A stretch of 64,000 bases of DNA, from contig WNNJ02001571.1 of the NCBI GenBank assembly GCA_012934845.2, positions 1 to 64,000 on the forward strand, given 5' to 3'. The notes beneath the pieces are model-generated. The model was not told the origin of the DNA and ran no database searches. It saw only the letters and a list, made by a program, of their open reading frames with translations. This document shows, piece after piece, positions 40,101 through 52,100 of the stretch; within the stretch, counting starts at the first letter, position 1; each line of letters opens with the position of its first letter. This DNA comes from Pomphorhynchus laevis. Lineage: Eukaryota; Acanthocephala; Palaeacanthocephala; Echinorhynchida; Pomphorhynchidae. The translations under genes were made by a program, and so were the position numbers.

Positions 40101-43100
40101 TCTTAAATTAGCGCGCTTTTTACACAACTTGTTCAAACTATCTGATTTCCTGACATCTTTAAGTACGAGAAAGAAATTATTTTGTAATTTTATTTTTTTC
40201 TGGCAAATTTCTCAAAATACTAAATATTTAAAAGTTCTTGTGAATATTATAAAATGATATTTAAAGTAATATTTATTATTTTTCGTTGATGTTTTTGTAT
40301 TATTATAAGTGAAATGGTATCATACTTATAATAAAACTACTCGCATTTTGGAAGCTACTCGCATTTCTTCAGCCACTTGTATTTTCACATCATTGGAGTG
40401 AAGTGTCATATTATTTTCATAGCATTTTTCATCATTGTGGTTGAACATTAAAGACTATTTTGTCTCGACCTGAAGATGGAAGCAATATCTGCTGTATTTC
40501 TTATATCGTTTGCTGTAAAAAGTTAAGTACTCTTGGTTTCTTTAACTGAGATGTATCCATAACCAGTCTATAAACTGACGACATAATATTTATTTAATAA
40601 ATAAATATTATAAATAAATATTATTTTTATCATAATATTTATTTTAAATATTAAAATTTTATAATTATTTTCTAATTGGTATTTTACTTTAGGAATTAAC
40701 ATGGAAGAACGATTTGGGTACAATAGTACCTAATTCCAAATACCGAATTTCTGAAAACAAAACTGATACAATCATGTATTCTACCCTCACCGTTCATTCG
40801 GTACAGCTGATTGATGCTACAACATATAACTGCTGTGTCACAAATTCTCATGGAACAACAGTCATTCAATCAATTATTCGTTTGAAATGTAGTTTAAACT
40901 ATAAATATTTTATAAAATTATTCAAATAATATTTGTTTAGCCTATCGCATTGAATATCTTTGGTTTATCGTCGGATTACTTGCGATTGCGTTGACAATTA
41001 TAATGATCTTAATAGTATCCATGTTATTTCAGAAATTATCTTGTAAGTATGCTTTGGTGATTGTGGCAGAAAGAGTAATATTGGTAAAATATTGACCTTT
41101 TATTTGAAAATCAAATACATTCTTCCGTATATAAATGTTTTATTGCTCTCAAGTATCATAACTGTTGGAATATATATTTTTTAGTTTCAAATAACAAACT
41201 ATTATATATTAATATTTATTAATTAATATATTAACGTACATTCTTCCGTATATAAAATATTGCTAAATGTTTTATTGCTCTCAAGTATCATGACTGTTGG
41301 AATATATATTTTTTAGTTTCAAATAACAAACTATTATATATTAATATTTATTAATTAATATATTAACGTACATTCTTCCGTATATAAAATATTGCTAAAT
41401 GTTTTATTGCTTTCAAGTATCATGACTGTTGGAATATATATTTTTTAGTTTCAAATAACAAACTATTATATATTAATATTTATTAATTAATATATTAACG
41501 TACATTCTTCCGTATATAAAATATTGCTAAATGTTTTATTGCTCTCAAGTATCATGACTGTTGGAATATATATTTTTTAGTTTCAAATAACAAACTATTA
41601 TATATTAATATTTATTAATTAATATATTAACGTACATTCTTCCGTATATAAAATATTGCTAAATGTTTTATTGCTCTCAAGTATCATGACTATTGGAATA
41701 TATATTTTTTAGTTTCAAATAACAAACTATTATATATTAATATTTATTAATTAATATATTAACGTACATTCTTCCGTATATAAAATATTGCTAAATGTTT
41801 TATTGCTTTCAAGTATCATGACTGTTGGAATATATATTTTTTAGTTTCAAATAACAAACTATTATATATTAATATTTATTAATTAATATATTAACGTACA
41901 TTCTTCCGTATATAAAATATTGCTAAATGTTTTATTGCTCTCAAGTATCATAACTGTTGGAATATATATTTTTTAGTTTCAAATAACAAACTATTATATA
42001 TTAATATTTATTAATTAATATATTAACGTACATTCTTCCGTATATAAAATATTGCTAAATGTTTTATTGCTCTCAAGTATCATAACTGTTGGAATATATA
42101 TTTTTTAGTTTCAAATAACAAACTATTATATATTAATATTTATTAATTAATATATTAACGTACATTCTTCCGTATATAAAATATTGCTAAATGTTTTATT
42201 GCTTTCAAGTATCATGACTGTTGGAATATATATTTTTTAGTTTCAAATAACAAACTATTATATATTAATATTTATTAATTAATATATTAACGTACATTCT
42301 TCCGTATATAAAATATTGCTAAATGTTTTATTGCTCTCAAGTATCATAACTGTTGGAATATATATTTTTTAGTTTCAAATAACAAACTATTATATATTAA
42401 TATTTATTAATTAATATATTAACGTACATTCTTCCGTATATAAAATATTGCTAAATGTTTTATTGCTTTCAAGTATCATGACTGTTGGAATATATATTTT
42501 TTAGTTTCAAATAACAAACTATTATATATTAATATTTATTAATTAATATATTAACGTACATTCTTCCGTATATAAAATATTGCTAAATGTTTTATTGCTC
42601 TCAAGTATCATAACTGTTGGAATATATATTTTTTAGTTTCAAATAACAAACTATTATATATTAATATTTATTAATTAATATATTAACGTACATTCTTCCG
42701 TATATAAAATATTGCTAAATGTTTTATTGCTTTCAAGTATCATGACTATTGGAATATATATTTTTTAGTTTCAAATAACAAACTATTATATATTAATATT
42801 TATTAATTAATATATTAACGTACATTCTTCCGTATATAAAATATTGCTAAATGTTTTATTGCTCTCAAGTATCATAACTATTGGAATATATATTTTTTAG
42901 TTTCAAATAACAAACTATTATATATTAATATTTATTAATTAATATATTAACGTACATTCTTCCGTATATAAAATATTGCTAAATGTTTTATTGCTTTCAA
43001 GTATCATGACTGTTGGAATATATATTTTTTAGTTTCAAATAACAAACTATTATATATTAATATTTATTAATTAATATATAATTATCTAATATTAATTGCA

Positions 43101-46100
43101 ATTTTGAATTAATATTAAATATATTTTTATAAAACCATACGTAAATAGCAGTAGCTATTTACAAAATATATTATTTTATATTTAAAATATAAATATTATA
43201 TTATCCGAATATTACAAAAATATTACGCTATGTTTTGAATATTTGCAATATTATGTTTTGAATAAATTTTACGATATATTTACTAATTTAATTTTTAATA
43301 TTTTACGTTAAAAAATAAAAGTACATGTTTCTGTTTTTCAAATATACTTAAGTATGAAAAACCTTTTTATACAAGTTTTAGCGGATAACATTCTCACATT
43401 ATCTAAATACATTTGTCTAAAGCTTATTTCGATTAAGGTAGCTGTTTTGATTTTGTTTAAATAAATAACTACAATGTTTGTTGAATTAATATCTTTAATA
43501 TTATTAAATAATTAATAACTTACGTACCATAAGAAGATATGAGGAAATTGATTACGTAATTCGAAGGGAGCTGCCTGTCATGACTACAATTATTAAACGC
43601 CAAACACTTAAAGTAGTTTTTATCTGTCAAAAAACACAACCGTTTCAATTTTATAGGGTTCACAAAAGTGTACAGTATTCCGGCACCTTTCATCACCAGT
43701 TTCTATACAACCATGGTTTCATTCACACTTTAATATTCAGCGGCATATTTTATCCTGAGTAGCTACTCGTTCAATGAGTTGCGCACAGCTGCTGCCAATC
43801 CATCCTTTCCTTGTCAACTGCAAGTTTATCATTTCTTACAGGGGATCTTCTAGTCCGTTAGCTCTTTCGTAACACATTTTCCTGATTAGCTGGTTCCGTC
43901 GTCGTCAACTGTGCAAACACATTGTGTCCCGCTTCTGTTCAGTTCGTTACAACATCATCTACTTAAGGACTTTGCGATCGACGTAGATCATCGACATGTC
44001 TTCGTCTCAGCTCAACTTCTTCTGTGGATACTATATATGAACCCCAACTTGTTTTATCAGCTATACGTCCATGATTCCATTCTGATGTCTGTGGATTTCG
44101 TATCCAAACTGATTGTTCATTATCTAGCCAAAGAGGTGGAGCGCTTTGGTAATGACGTTCCGTTTGCTTCTCGCGGTTTCGTTTAACTGATGATTCAACA
44201 GTTGGTCTGAAACGATCTCATTTAGTCTGCAGTCTTCTCCCATATATTAATTCAAGAGGACAATTTCCTGTGCTGGAATGCGGAGTATTTCTATAGGTCA
44301 TAAGGAATTGCAAAATTGATATAGACCGAGGGATACTTTTGCTAAACAACTCATATCTTCTTTTAAATGTTCCTATAAATCTTTCAACCAGACCATTAGT
44401 TTGGGATGATACAGAGAGGATCTGATATGTCGTATGCCGTTTGTGTTACAAAAAGTATAAAATTCGCTTGATTGAAATGGTGGATCATTGTCTGATACTA
44501 TTTCTTCGTTGATTCCTAATATAGCAAACATCTCTCTCAATTTCTGACTTGTTTCATTTGTGGATGTATTACGAACTTTTACGATTTCTGGCCATTAACT
44601 GTACGCGTCAATTACTGCAAGATACATTTGCCCTCCAATTGTTCCAGCGAAATCAACATGTAACCGCATCCATGATCTTCTAGGAATATCCCATTGATTT
44701 AATGGCTGATGTGATGGTGCCGGTCGATGTGTTTGACAGAAGGAACACACCCTCACAAAATGATCAATGTCGTTACTTATGGTGGGCCACCAACAATAAT
44801 AGCGTGCGAGATTCTTCATAGATGAAACTCCGGAATGCCCGATATGCAAAGTATCTAATGATTTAGTTCTCAAGCTTTTCGGGATTATGATGCGTTGCAA
44901 CCATAACAAAATGCCGTTCTCTTATAATAATTCATTATATCTAGAATATTATGTTGAGGTGATTTGATCCATCTGTTTTGACCATCCGCTTTCTTTGTAT
45001 CTCTTTATTCGAAGAATTTCATCGTCATGTGCACTTTCTTTTCTGATTTTATCGGGCTTCAAGTTGATCTTAGATGCATTATGATCCTGAATGAGATGTA
45101 TTTCCCTATCGTCAGAAGTCTCATTGTCGTTGTCTATCGGTAATGTTGATAACATTTAAGCGATAAAATTTTCTTTTCCTGACAAATACTTGAGTGTGCA
45201 AGAATATTGAGATATTATCAATGCCCACCTAATCAAACGCTGATTAGTCATTTGGTGTAGTGTATCTTATACAATGTACATGTGGATTGCAATATATAGG
45301 AAAAACATATCAAATGTTAAAAACTAGGTTTAGGCAACACATATATAATATACAGCATAATAGTCAAACTATATTTCATAAACATATGAGATTAATAGGA
45401 CATGATATTAAAAACTGTAAATTATTTATTTTAGAACATATTATCGAAGAAAACATTTCGATATTAAATCAAAAACTATTAGAAAAAGAAGATTTTTGGA
45501 TTAAAACGCTTAATTCCATGTACCCATTAGGATTGAATGACGTGGTACAAGGAATTGGCAGAAGTAGTATAATACATAATAAACAACTATATTATAATAA
45601 TCCGGTTAAACGCAAACCAAGAAGTCATGGTGATAAAAGGAATAGGAAAAATAGAGTTAAAAATATTAAAAAAGATATGTATATAAATGAACAATTAGAA
45701 ATATTAAAACAACTTTTAAGTGATAATAAGCTAAAAGATCTTTATGTAAATATAAGAAGTTTTTCTAAAGATATCATATGTTCAATAAATCAAAAATTAA
45801 TTAACGACTATGATAGGCTAAGTTGTATAATAGACAGTTATTGTAATACAAAATACTATAATCGTACAATAAATGTAAATAATAACAATAGAAAATATAC
45901 ATTAACCATAAACTTCATTAATAAATGTATAGATAACATAAATATAGCCGGACTTTTAAATAATTCTAAAAGTAAAGAAATAATAGGGTCAGATTTAAGT
46001 AAATATATTCCTAAAATAAGGTATAAACTCCTACCACCATTAGGACGAAAAATTTGTAATTATAATAAAGAATTAAAATCAATATGTAACGATAATATTA

Positions 46101-49100
46101 GAAACATAATGGAAACAGAATGCAATTGTAAAAGTCTTAGTTTTGATAAAATAAATGAACATATATGTACCCATAATCTAGAATTAATTGAAAATTGTGA
46201 ATTAAGAAAGCTGCTATCAAAAGGGTATAAATATAGATTAAATAATAACAACGACAAAAATAAAATTTACAATTCGTTATATAATAACTTAAATGATTAC
46301 TTTAGTAAGCTGATTAATAGTGAAAGCTCGAATATATCTAAGATAAAAATTTGGAAAGATTATATATTTGATAAAATTAAAAATAAAATGAAAATAACAA
46401 ACAATTATAAAAGGAAAGATAAAATTAATAAAGATATGTATAAAGAACTTACTAAATTAAAGGATAACTATATAATAACAACTATTGATAAAGCTAGTAA
46501 TAACTTTGTCTTCATATGCAAAAAGCTTTATTATGATATACTAATGAAAGAGGTTAATTCTAATGATTTAAATGTAAATCCAACATATGAACGTAGTGAG
46601 TTGAGTTTAGAAACAATTATTACAAGTCACTGTTCTATAATGGATAAAAAGGGTATAAAGGTTGAATTAGATAATAAAACTATACCTATATTATATTGGA
46701 ATCCAAAATTACATAAAAATCCAATAAAACCTAGGTTCATATGTAGTGCGTTTAAATGTACATTAAAACCACTTTCTGTCTATATGAATAAAATACTTAA
46801 AGTAATTAAAGCACATTTTAAAAAATATTGCAAGGTAATCGAAATTAATACTGGTATAAAACACTATTTCAGTATTAATTCTACAAAAGAATTTTTAGAA
46901 CAGACAAAAGGAATAAATTTTCAAAATATAAATACATACGATTTTAGTACGCTTTATACAAATCTAGATTTAGTAGATATTAAAGAAGCGTTAGTAAAAT
47001 TAATTAACCTTATATTCGGAAAAAGATATACATATATATGTTATAATAATTATAACGCCTATCTAACAAAAATTAAACCATCAAATAAATATAAATATAT
47101 GGATAAAATTGAATTAATAGAATCCTTAAATATTTTGATAAATCAAAATTATTTAAAAGTAGGGACATCTATATTTAGACAAGTAAAAGGTGTTCCAATG
47201 GGTGGTAATAGTAGCCCAATTATAGCTGACTTGTTTTTAAGCTTTATAGAATATGAATTTGTTCATAACTGTGTAAACTAAATCTAAACAATATAAATAT
47301 ATGAAATATATGTTTCGATACATTGATGATATATGTGTATTTAATTCTAATAATTTTTATTCAATTAGTGAGCACATTTATCCAGAAAGCCTTATTCTTA
47401 ACAAAACCAATATTAATGATAAAGAAGGTGTATATCTAGATATGAACATTAAATTAACATTAACTAAAACTACTATTAATTTATATCGTAAAGATGACAT
47501 ATTTAAATTTACAAGAAACATATTTTTGCATGAGCATTCATGCATACCATATAATATAAAATATAATACATTAAATAATGAAATTTTAAGAATTGCAACA
47601 ATATGTAATGATATTGGCTTTCTTCAAAATCATTTAAATAATTTAATAGATACATATTTTAAACTAGGTTACTATAAAAATAACATCAAGCAGAAAATAG
47701 TAAAATATATAAATCAACACAATAATATAAAGAATAAATTTAAACTCTTAAGTGGCAAATTTTTATGGATGGATAATAAATAATATACTTTGCATTAGAA
47801 TAAGATACTAGATAGTTATTTCAGAGGAAATACATCATTAGCATGTATTTGGCCCCGCTGCTATGTTGGGTAGAGGAGTTAGGGGCCGAAACCTGATAGC
47901 ATAGCAGTTCCTCCTGATGACCTCTAATTCTTATTCTGATACAACGTCTGTTATTTATTAGTCAATTCATAAAAATGACGTTTATTTTAAATTTTATTTT
48001 TTATTTTTTATTTTTTATTTTTATTTTTTTAACTTGATTTAAATTATAGAAAATCTAAAAACAATTATTAATTTTATTATTTAATTATTAAATTTTGATT
48101 TAGCATTATTATGTTTTGTTTATTTTATAATTATATTAAATACGTAGACTCAGTTAACTGATTTAATTTATTTAGAGTGTGTGTACTTCCAAATATATAT
48201 TTCAGGAGTTTATGATCTGTCCACATAGTATATTCTCTACCTGCAATATATTATTAAAATTTGTTTACGGCGAATATGATGGCGAGACCCTCCTTTTCAA
48301 TTCGTGATTAGTTCTGTTCGTTTGATTTGAGAGTTCTGGAGGCATTCGCTACTGGTCTCCAATTATTATTGTCTTCTTATAACAATACCGCGCCAACGCC
48401 CTTTTCACTTGCGTCGCATGCTAAATGAATCATTCTATGCATGTCAAAGTTTTTCAAAATTCGCGCATCCATTAATGCTTGTTTAATTTCGGAAAAACGT
48501 ATTTTGAGTATCCGTCCAGTTCCAACTAGATTTTCGTCAAACAAGCTCGTATAATAACTTACACTTGTGTTGCAAATTTGGAATGTATCTGTTTAAATAG
48601 TTTACAGCACCTGAGAATGATCGTAGTTCAGTCTTCGTTGTTGGAATTGTCATTCTTTGAATAGCTTCAATTTTTGCGATACATGCTTGAATCGTATCTT
48701 TGTGTAGATATCTTTGATTTGTGTAGATATCTTTGATTTGTGTCTCAGGAATTCAACTTCTTGTAGAAATTTGCATTATTCGCGTTTAAGCTTTAATCCT
48801 GCTCTATGTAGCCGATATAATACCTCTCTTAAGTATTCCACATGTTCGTGAATTGTCGTGCCTGTCACCACGATGTCATCTAAATACGCAACTACCTTCG
48901 GAAGATCATGTAATACTTCATCAATGTAACGTTGAAATACAATGGGAGCGGTATTAATACCGAATGGTATCCTTTTATACCGAAAATATCCCTTATGCGT
49001 AGATATTGTGAGATATTGTTATGATTATCGTTCGACTCCGAGCTGAAGATACACATTTTTATATCTAAGATTGAATATAATTCACCAATTGATATCTTCG

Positions 49101-52100
49101 CCATAACATCATCAAATGTAGGTAAGATGTACGTGTCCGGTCGTAAATTCGGATTTATTGTAACTCGGAAGTCGCCACAAATACGAACCGAGCCATCTGG
49201 TTTACGGACAATCACAATAGGTGCAGCCCAATCTACATGTTCATGCGCTGTATCTACCTGTTCGATCATTCCTAGTTTCAGTTGCCTATTCAATTCTGTC
49301 TCGACTGCTTCGCGCATAGCAAATGGAACCCGGCGACTTCCCCAACACTGCGGAATTGCATCGTCATTCAAAGTTAACTTGACCTCGAAATTCTTTACTA
49401 AAGTGATGCTAGGCTCAAATAACCCGGAATAACAGTCTAATAGATCTCGAATTTTATCGTCATTGTTCAAAGTGGACTTGATCAGTTCTATCGAGTTTAA
49501 CTGTTTCGAATTGTACTCAAAGGAATTTGCATGAGTTATAAAATTAGGCCACTCTATATTGAAGGCACTTATCCACGTTCTGCCGAAAAGACGTTGACCC
49601 GCTGTATCCAAAACAGTTGCCCATAACATCTGTGACCGTTCGTTGAGAGTTGTCATAACTTTACATGATCCGATAGCGTCTAGAACATGTCCGCCATATG
49701 TTTCCAGGAAGGATATAACCTAGGTTTCCCGATCTCAGACTAAATACGTTTCTGAAGTATTGAAGCACATGCGCCTGTGTCGAATTCCATGTTGATGAGC
49801 TTATTATTAATTCTTATTTTGATTAAAGGTACGTCATTATCGATTCTGATCGTATTTAAAGTATTTTATTGCGACGTTCAATCCGTTTCCATCCAGCAAA
49901 TTTAGTTCCTGTTAAATGTCGATTCTTTACTTCGACAACATGCACGAAAGTGACCCCTTCGGCCACAGCGTAAACAATCCTTATTTATTGCTGGACACAC
50001 TAGCTTACCATCATGATGTTTTCCACATCGTGGACATGTATCTCTATATATTGGTCTTGACTGATTTCTATAGAAAGACCTGAGTTGAATATCGTCATTC
50101 TTTCTAAGTGCGTTGATCTCTTCTGTTTCTTGCTTGATGCAAAGTGCTTCCACTTGTCTTCTTGATCCTTGAACAACATTATTCTATGACTACTCTGAAT
50201 TAACTCATTAGTATTGCATACTCTCAAAACTTCATAAAGCGTAGAGTAATCCATCTGAAGTAAAGAGTTTCGGACGCTTGAATGTGGTGTATTCATAACA
50301 ATATGATCTTTTATCCGATCGTCAATTGCCTGCTCCTCAGTAACAATCGTCTGATTGTAGAAGTAGCAGTTACGTGCCTTCACTTTTAATCTGGCCAACC
50401 ATTCACAATACTTTTCATTTTCATTCATTGTACATTGCATGAAATCATATCATGAGGCTATTGCATGGGTGGGTTTCACAAAATGTTCCGTGAGTAATTG
50501 TAGTATCTGGGCGAATGATACATCTGCTATAGTCTGACCTGCATTTAATTGATTTATCAGTTGATAGGTTTCAGGACCTACCAAGAAAGCAAGAATTGTT
50601 TCTTTTGTACGTCCTTCTCAACACCGTGCGATTTAAACAAGGTGTTCAAGTCGCTCGGCATAATCCGACCATGATTCGATATTCTTTGTAAATTGTCTAT
50701 AGACTGAGATCGGAATATGTTCTGCACCCGTAGTTGTTCCACTGCTTTGTCCCATAAGCCGTTCTAGCAGTTGATTTTGATGCTGCAGAATGATTTTGAG
50801 TGAAACATCCTCGTCGCCAGTTGTCATGACTACAATTATTAAACGCCAAACACTTAAAGTAGTTTTTATCTGTCAAAAAACACAATCGTTTCACTTTTAT
50901 AGGGTTTACAATAGTGTACAGTTTTCCGGCACCTTTCATCACCAGTTTCTATACGACCATGGTTTCATTCACACTTTAATGTTCAGCGGCATATTTTATC
51001 CTGAGTAGCTACTCGTTCAATGAGTTATGCACAGCTGCTGTCACACTGCCTAGGATTTGAAGACAAAACACTTGTAAAAGTAGTTTTATATTTCCTAAAA
51101 CCTATTTAGTTTTTATTAATAAGCACAGTTCTTGAAAATTCAATGTATTCCTTCTCTGTTTTGTGGATTCCTTTGTGTTTTATGTCCTTTAATTAAGAAT
51201 AATCCTTCTTAAATAAGTTAAGATACATCATTTATTCTACTGTTACGTTGTTTTACATATGCAAATTCGATCAAGATGCGGATTTCACTCCAAAGTAGCC
51301 CAAAACGCTTTATGAAAATATTTTATCATCACCATCATACATAATATACAATGATTATTCTATAATGGCCTAATTTTTCGAAAATAGTAAGTGGCCTCGA
51401 GGTAAATTTCAGTAGGCTGACTATTTTAAAAGTTGGCTAATCAGGTGCTTATAGCCTAATCTGTCAACACTTTCGAAAGTTCAACATATTTTACTTAATT
51501 GAATTAATTAAGTAAACTTGTTTTTTTTTGAAAATAAAATTTAAATATTTTTTATCAATTTTAAAAATACTAAACTTTCCATAGTTTAATATTTTACAAA
51601 TAAATAAAATACTTATTAAATGAGTAACGTTGACTAGCCTGGACAAGTGGTGTAACAAAATGTGTAATTTCGCTCTTTTTATTAAAGCAAGAAAATAAAC
51701 TGCGCAAGGTATATTACCTTAGACAACGTAGAAATAAGAACTTGCAGCAAATTAAATATTTGTAATGATCCACATGTTGAAGAAGCACCTGGTCAGTTGT
51801 TTCCTTAGCAGGTGAAACGTAAGCGCGGTCGCCTATTACCAAAAATTCATTCAACAGAGTAACAGACTAAACTGCCACCTACTGATTAGAAGTCCTATGA
51901 TGGATTGCTTTCTCGTTGATAATCAAATTGCAATGTCAAATTTTAAAGTTAAAATTCGTTATTTGTTGAAATATCAATTTGGGTAAAAGGCATTGCCGGT
52001 TACAATAAAATACAAAAATTAGATCTTCCACATTTTTAATTCAGATAACGATATTTAGACTTATCGATCTATCCAAGATTATTCATTATGTTCATGAGAT

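Larger units (their letters stand above)
32855..40692 (+). other. 7.8-kb intron splitting Ig5
   Basis: Holds a decayed canonical Penelope element, a foldback complex with a microsatellite, a Naiad-type 3' copy and an LTR-element fossil, each listed separately. Other parts (37.0-37.5, 38.27-38.9 and 40.0-40.7 kb) contain small open frames that I do not recognise. Confidence 0.7.
45257..48171 (+). mobile_element. Naiad-type Penelope-like element with N-terminal GIY-YIG (longest copy)
   Basis: Plus-strand element nested in the Ty3/Gypsy fossil, between its RNase H halves (host element sequence resumes at about 45257 on one side and 48171 on the other). It begins inside the nuclease domain, so the 5' end is truncated. 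A GIY-YIG nuclease is followed by a long linker and the reverse transcriptase, then a 390-bp 3' untranslated part ending GTAGACTCAGTTAACTGATT. Nothing nuclease-like follows the RT. This permuted order is that of the Naiad/Chlamys group of Penelope-like elements. At least seven shorter copies sharing the same 3' end lie elsewhere in the window. The coding part has about one break, so this copy itself is probably inactive though young. Confidence 0.9.
43576..51045 (-). mobile_element. Ty3/Gypsy LTR retrotransposon fossil (Mag-like), split by a later insertion
   Basis: Minus-strand element bounded by two 224-bp LTRs and a 5-bp target duplication CTGCC (43571-43575 and 51046-51050). Without the nested Penelope-like element it would be about 4.5 kb. 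Parts in order on the minus strand: leader and gag region (about 50.8-49.9 kb) with two CCHC-type knuckles (CPRCGKHH and [10 protein letters not shown]), protease region, RT (48892-49656, [13 protein letters not shown]), RNase H, then after the insertion the integrase with its zinc domain (44595-44909, HIGHSG ... CSFCQTH). The reading frames are interrupted several times, so this is a dead copy. LTRs differ at about a dozen of 224 positions (about 5%), indicating a moderate age. The clade assignment within Ty3/Gypsy is tentative. Confidence 0.9.

Noticed and set aside
28330-43080. Tandem arrays as CRISPR
   Set aside because: Units are contiguous with no unique spacers and the context is a eukaryotic intron.
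43911-44186. Plus-strand 91-codon frame
   Set aside because: Antisense to the integrase region of the LTR fossil, with no independent support.
47870-47950. Canonical hammerhead ribozyme
   Set aside because: CTGATGA and GAAA are present but in the wrong order and without the standard stems I and III or a clear cleavage triplet. Kept only as a structured-RNA candidate.
45257-48171. GIY-YIG belonging to the tail of another, tandem canonical Penelope copy
   Set aside because: The nuclease and the RT are in one continuous 673-codon frame, and no RT precedes the nuclease; the Ty3/Gypsy sequence adjoins directly.
49127-49432. Plus-strand 101-codon frame
   Set aside because: It is the antisense shadow of the Ty3/Gypsy RT on the minus strand.
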